From Prunus persica (taxonomy: Eukaryota > Streptophyta > Magnoliopsida > Rosales > Rosaceae), in NCBI RefSeq assembly GCF_000346465.2, contig NC_034016.1:11651805-11715804 (forward strand): 64,000 nucleotides of DNA. The letters are read 5' to 3'. The position numbers and the translations under genes are program-made. Shown in pieces: positions 60,538-64,000 of this stretch. Below the pieces are notes generated by a model. The model searched no databases and was not told the DNA's origin. It was given only the letters and a program-made list of their open reading frames with translations. Position 1 is the stretch's first letter. The number at the start of each line of letters is the position of its first letter.

Positions 60538-60555
60538 CTTCTCGTGCTGATAATG
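60538..60555 (-). other. Primer-binding-site region of the copia-type element
   Basis: On the minus strand CATTATCAGCACGAGAAG directly follows the 5' LTR (60556-61049). TTATCAGCACGA next to an LTR is a familiar plant copia leader; the tRNA or tRNA fragment used is not assigned. Confidence 0.6.
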
Positions 60556-61049
60556 TGTTGTAAAATAACTGGAATATGTGCGAATATTGAGCTGCACGTA
60601 AAGTAGATGAGACACAGTATTTAACGAGGTCCGGCTATGCCTACGTCCTCGGAGAGCAGCAACAGTAACTTTTCACTATGTAAAATAATAGGGCTACAAA
60701 TTTAGTGTTTACAATATGTATGGCTCACTCAATTTTCTCTCTTGGAGAATTTCTTTCTTGCTCTCTTTCTTCTCAATTCACTCACCCTCTTTCTTCCTTC
60801 TCTTCCTCTTCTCTATGTGTAAACTTCTCTTGATGGAGGTATCTATTTATAGGCCCAAGACATTGGTTGTTCACCTCACAATATAATTGGTAGACAACAT
60901 CATTAATATTCTTCAATCAACAACATCATTAATATTCTTCAATCAATTGGGTAGTGGTTTGGTTTGGTTGGTGTGTGGTTAGGTTTAGTGGATGTTAGTT
61001 GGCTATGTGGGCTTCACCTATTCTTCTTTACTTATTCTTCTTTACAACA
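60556..61049 (-). repeat. LTR (5' LTR in element sense)
   Basis: 494 bp, TGTTG...CAACA, followed by AATAG (61050-61054). In element sense TATAAATAG (minus strand of CTATTTATAG near 60842-60851) is a plausible TATA box. Confidence 0.93.
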
Positions 61050-61054
61050 AATAG

Positions 61055-61866
61055 TTTAATTATTCTTTTTCTATGAGTATTGTTGATGTCCATTTTATCT
61101 TATTTCTATTTACACCCAGACAGTCAGTGTTTGCATTACAAATATGCAATTGCACTACGCTGATGCAATTCCAAAGTGCAGTGCACAAATGCAAATAAGC
61201 AAAAACTGTACATATTTTTAAAGAAGACATTCTATAAATTGTAAGGGGCAATAATAACATACTAATGCAAAGTTGTATATATTATAAATGGTAAGGGGCA
61301 ATTATTTGTACTCAAATAAATATTATATAAAAGATAATTTTTTATGCAACTTCAACCTAACACAATTGTACATATGTTATGCAATAGTTGATCTCCCTAT
61401 ATGCAATGTTATGCAATAGTTGATCTCCCTATATGCAATTTTAAATAATTGCATATAGGCGGTTTACAATAGGATGTAACACTGTTGCCTTAAACAGATT
61501 ATGTTCGATACAACGGTCTCTTCTTCCAATTTTTATTTCTTTTGAAATTTTGTTTTGTAAAATCAGAAAGACCATGTTAAGGTTTGAATGATAAGCATTG
61601 ATGTGTTTCTTAGCAAGTTTCTTTTAAGATTTAAATTCATACAAAGCACAAAATTGGAAACAACCTTTAAACCAAAATATAACTTCATTTATATTGATCA
61701 AAATTGCCAGAATTGTTCTAATGGCATAATTTGTATAATTTATTCAGGAACTTTTGTGCAAAATTGTTCACGACAAGGCCTACCTCTACTTGTGCCTAAC
61801 TATATCTTTCAAATTGCTACACAACATTCATGTTGGCTTGCAGCTGCCTTGAGCATATATGATGGG
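61055..61866. other. Intergenic with small repeats
   Basis: A 32-bp tandem duplication lies at 61376-61439 (unit GTTATGCAATAGTTGATCTC...), followed by an inverted AATTGCATATAGG. A direct repeat of ATAAATTGTAAGGGGCAAT and ATAAATGGTAAGGGGCAAT lies at about 61234 and 61285. No gene was recognised. Confidence 0.6.
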
Positions 61867-62690
61867 CGATGGATGGTAGTTTTGTAGACTGGGAGCTGGT
61901 TGTTCAGGGTTAGGACATTTTTTTTCTGCAGTTTTGGCCTTGCCCAGATTCTCATTGATCTTCTCCAAGGCATCATCCCTTCTAGCTTTGGCATTCTCCA
62001 ACTCTTGCTCTAGCCTGGTGATATATAGCTGAGCTTGTTCAAACTCCTCAGCATGGCTCTTTCCAGCTACCACTACCTCAGCCTTGGATTGGACACCTTG
62101 CTCATATTGCAGAAGTGTTGACTCAGCACTTGGTGCCAAGTCAACACTTGTATGGTATTGGTTCAGGGTATCCCTTTAGTTCTTTCTCTTGATTGGAGGC
62201 CATGGTGAGGTAGTCTTCCCAATCTAGGTGAGCTCTTAGCATCTCCATTATGGCATTGTAGACAACTTTGATGTCTGCATAACTCTGCGCAACATCAAAA
62301 GGTTTTAGGTCCAGCTGGCCAACGTTTCTCTTGCTGTAGTTATTGCCACTGGAGTAGACACTAGTTCTGTAGGATTTTCTAGCTCCAGAAGCTTCTTCAA
62401 ACTTTTTCTTGGCTGCAGAACCAGGGCTTTCATCACTTTCTTCTTCCTATTCTTCTACTTATTTCTCTCCATCTGACACCACATAGGTGATGTCTCTAGC
62501 TGGACAGGAGTTGAGAGGAACAACTTCAAAGATTGGAGCCTTCTTGAGCAAAGGAAGTGAACAATCAATATTTTATCATGTCTAGAAATCAGAAAATGGA
62601 GAAAGACAAGAAGAAACTTACTATTTGGTTAGAGTTTTGAAAGCTGGATCAGGATCTACTTGCTCTTCTTCCACCTTGGCTTCATCTGCA
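61867..62690 (-). pseudogene. Degenerate coiled-coil protein gene fragment
   Basis: On the minus strand an acceptor-like TTGTGGTTGCAG leads into DEAKVEEEQVDPDPAFKTLTK and a stop. A second segment with two in-frame stops near 62440-62462 reads EEESDESPGSAAKKKFEEAS, then NYSKRNVGQLDLKPFDVAQS and ADIKVVYNAIMEMLRAHLDW. A frameshift near 62165-62185 leads to APSAESTLLQYEQGVQSKAE and a long charged coiled coil (ITRLEQELENAKARRDDALE). The layout recalls the C-terminal coiled-coil exons of the antisense gene in the Tat element, but direct homology is not shown. It is probably a decayed element-borne gene. Confidence 0.45.
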
Positions 62691-62699
62691 ACCACAATT

Positions 62700-63737
62700 G
62701 GTGATGAGAGTCTCAAATGACATCTTTTTAATATTATTTTGGAGACTTTATGATATAATTTTGGCTTAAAAATATAATTTCACTTGTTATTACATTTTAT
62801 TCTCACCAACTGCATTTATGAATTTTCTATATTAATTTGGTGAACTTATTCGGTGAATTTATATTATTGTGATTATAAAGAGAAGTAAAGAGGGAGAAGA
62901 GAAGACAAAACCGTTGAAGCTAAAGAGCCTATTTCATGTCATTCATAGTCATTTAACGCCCACTACCTCACCGTTATTTCTTTTCTACTAACTCTCCACT
63001 ATCAACACATGTTTAATCCAATTAATCTCACACTTAAACCCTTCATGACCCACCATGAAGGTATTAACTTCCCACTCACCTCATTGACTACTATAAATCA
63101 CCCATCAACTTATTTGGCAAGGGCACCACTACGACATATTTCTTTATCCATTTTATTCAAAATTTAATTTATGTTTTCCTTTGTAATGAGTTGCTAGAAC
63201 TCTAACTAAGGTTAAAGGGAATGTTCTTTGAGTAAGTTTGTGAATTGTTCTTTAATCCAATATACGGTATGAATTGCTAAATTATTTTATTTTTGGTTGT
63301 TCAATATTTTCATATCCTTTTATTTTGATTGATGTTAAGTGCTATTATCTTTTCATGAGTTCAATTATATTTTTCTCATTGTTAAGAACTGACTTAGCAT
63401 GCTTTTAAATTAAAAAAAGTAGATATTAAGCAATTTCATTTTCTGAACAATCATTAATAAAAGATAACATTGAAAAATTAAATTGGTTTTAATTTCTTTA
63501 TCTTTCGATTAAAGTTTCTCAATGATGATTTTAATCGAGTTATAATTTGGATTAAAGAGCATGAAACATATTTTGTTTAAAGAATTGAACCTTGATGCCT
63601 TAGCATTTTCATTATTGATATTTCATTTTTAAACTCAATTTCCACAACAATCAAATCAAATTACTTTTTCATTTTGCATTTTGCTTGTCACTTTTATTGT
63701 GGTACGTTTAATTATTTCTTTGTGTGCAGGTATTTAT
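62700..63737. other. AT-rich insertion, possibly LTR-derived
   Basis: About 1 kb of AT-rich, non-coding DNA separates two coding-like fragments on the minus strand. Near its right end, GTGTGCAGGTATTTATCTACC, CTCCTTGAGGATACGATACT and GATTATTACTACGTGTGAC resemble the end of an LTR or leader seen in Ty3-type elements (GGATCGA...ATTACTAC...ACTTG). Clear termini and a target duplication were not found. Confidence 0.35.
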
Positions 63738-63998
63738 CTACCTGCTCCTTGAGGATACGATACTTGGACTTTCAAGATTATTACTACGTGTGACTACTTG
63801 CACTTGGGTAGACGCAACAGTTGGCTCTGGTGCAGCCTTAGTCTCCGTTGGACTACTAGCACTCTCTTCCACATTAGCCATCTTCTCATCAATAGCTGGA
63901 GCATTGGCTAATCTCACCATCTCTATGATAGGATCAAAAGCAGAAGAAGAGTAACCCACAGAAGGGTTAACTCCCAATGGTGATCCCATCATCTCCAT
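63738..63998 (-). pseudogene. Coding-like fragment, runs to the window edge
   Basis: An open minus-strand frame reads MEMMGSPLGVNPSVGYSSSA, FDPIIEMVRLANAPAIDEKM and ANVEESASSPTETKAAPEPT before entering probable inserted sequence near the STQVQVVTRS segment. The acidic, P/A/E-rich composition resembles the linker exons of the antisense gene in the Tat element. The first Met may be internal, since the frame could continue beyond the window. Confidence 0.35.
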
Positions 63999-64000
63999 CT

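Larger units (their letters stand above)
54903..61049 (-). mobile_element. Non-autonomous copia-type LTR retroelement (LARD-like), minus orientation
   Basis: Two 494-bp LTRs (54903-55396 and 60556-61049) with TGTTG...CAACA ends are flanked by a perfect 5-bp AATAG duplication (54898-54902 and 61050-61054). By eye they differ at about six positions, roughly 99 percent identity. Orientation is minus: next to the right LTR, the minus strand reads CATTATCAGCACGAGAAGC, a primer-binding-type sequence, and next to the left LTR it reads AAGGGGGAG, a polypurine tract. The 3' non-coding text just before that tract on the minus strand (GTTTTAATGAGGCAACC) is typical of copia elements. No gag, RT or integrase could be found in the 5.2-kb interior, which holds hairpin arrays and one antisense ORF. 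Confidence 0.88.

Overview
The window is nuclear DNA of a flowering plant, very probably Rosaceae subfamily Amygdaloideae (Prunus-like). Reasons: spliced plant genes with GT-AG introns, plant-type LTR retrotransposons, and an intact sorbitol-6-phosphate dehydrogenase (S6PDH) family gene, the enzyme of the sorbitol pathway characteristic of that group. The species was not determined.

Layout. 1-5.5 kb: AT-rich intergenic DNA with a small TTA-flanked MITE. 5.7-8.1 kb (-): V-ATPase proteolipid subunit c, with a MITE about 140 bp upstream of its ATG. 8.67-12.46 kb: a unit with long inverted terminal repeats holding a hAT-like relic and a processed pseudogene of plastid ribosomal protein bL28. 18.1-20.1 kb (+): S6PDH-like gene, six exons, with one apparent GC-AG intron. 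20.7-23.2 kb (-): polyprenol reductase, six exons. 24.0-37.9 kb: a young, near-complete Ty3/gypsy Tat-lineage element (GTTAG target duplication, gag-pro and pol open, two RNase H domains), nested in an older inverted-repeat element and carrying a multi-exon antisense plant-mobile-domain gene. 39.6-45.6 kb (-): GC1/SulA chloroplast epimerase-like gene, 13 exons, divergent from mitochondrial ribosomal protein bTHX/S31 (45.9-46.2 kb, +). 47.5-48.5 kb (-): unidentified four-helix membrane protein. 51.6-53.5 kb (-): complex I subunit NDUFB9/CIB22, with a possible duplicated last exon at 50.1 kb. 54.9-61.05 kb: a non-autonomous copia-type LTR element (minus orientation, AATAG target duplication) without recognisable polyprotein; its interior is rich in short inverted repeats and carries an intact 183-codon antisense ORF. 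61.8-64 kb: decayed coiled-coil coding relics and an AT-rich insertion.

How the genes relate. The host genes are housekeeping: vacuolar proton pumping, sugar-alcohol metabolism, dolichol/polyprenol metabolism, plastid division/morphology, mitochondrial translation and complex I. They form no pathway together. From memory, their Arabidopsis relatives lie in small clusters (At2g21250-21290, At2g16510-16530, At4g34700-34720), so the window may keep an ancestral linkage that was split in Arabidopsis. The most unusual material is in the two LTR elements: each has an antisense coding unit, and the copia-type element has arrays of hairpins, one of them with a compensatory base change.
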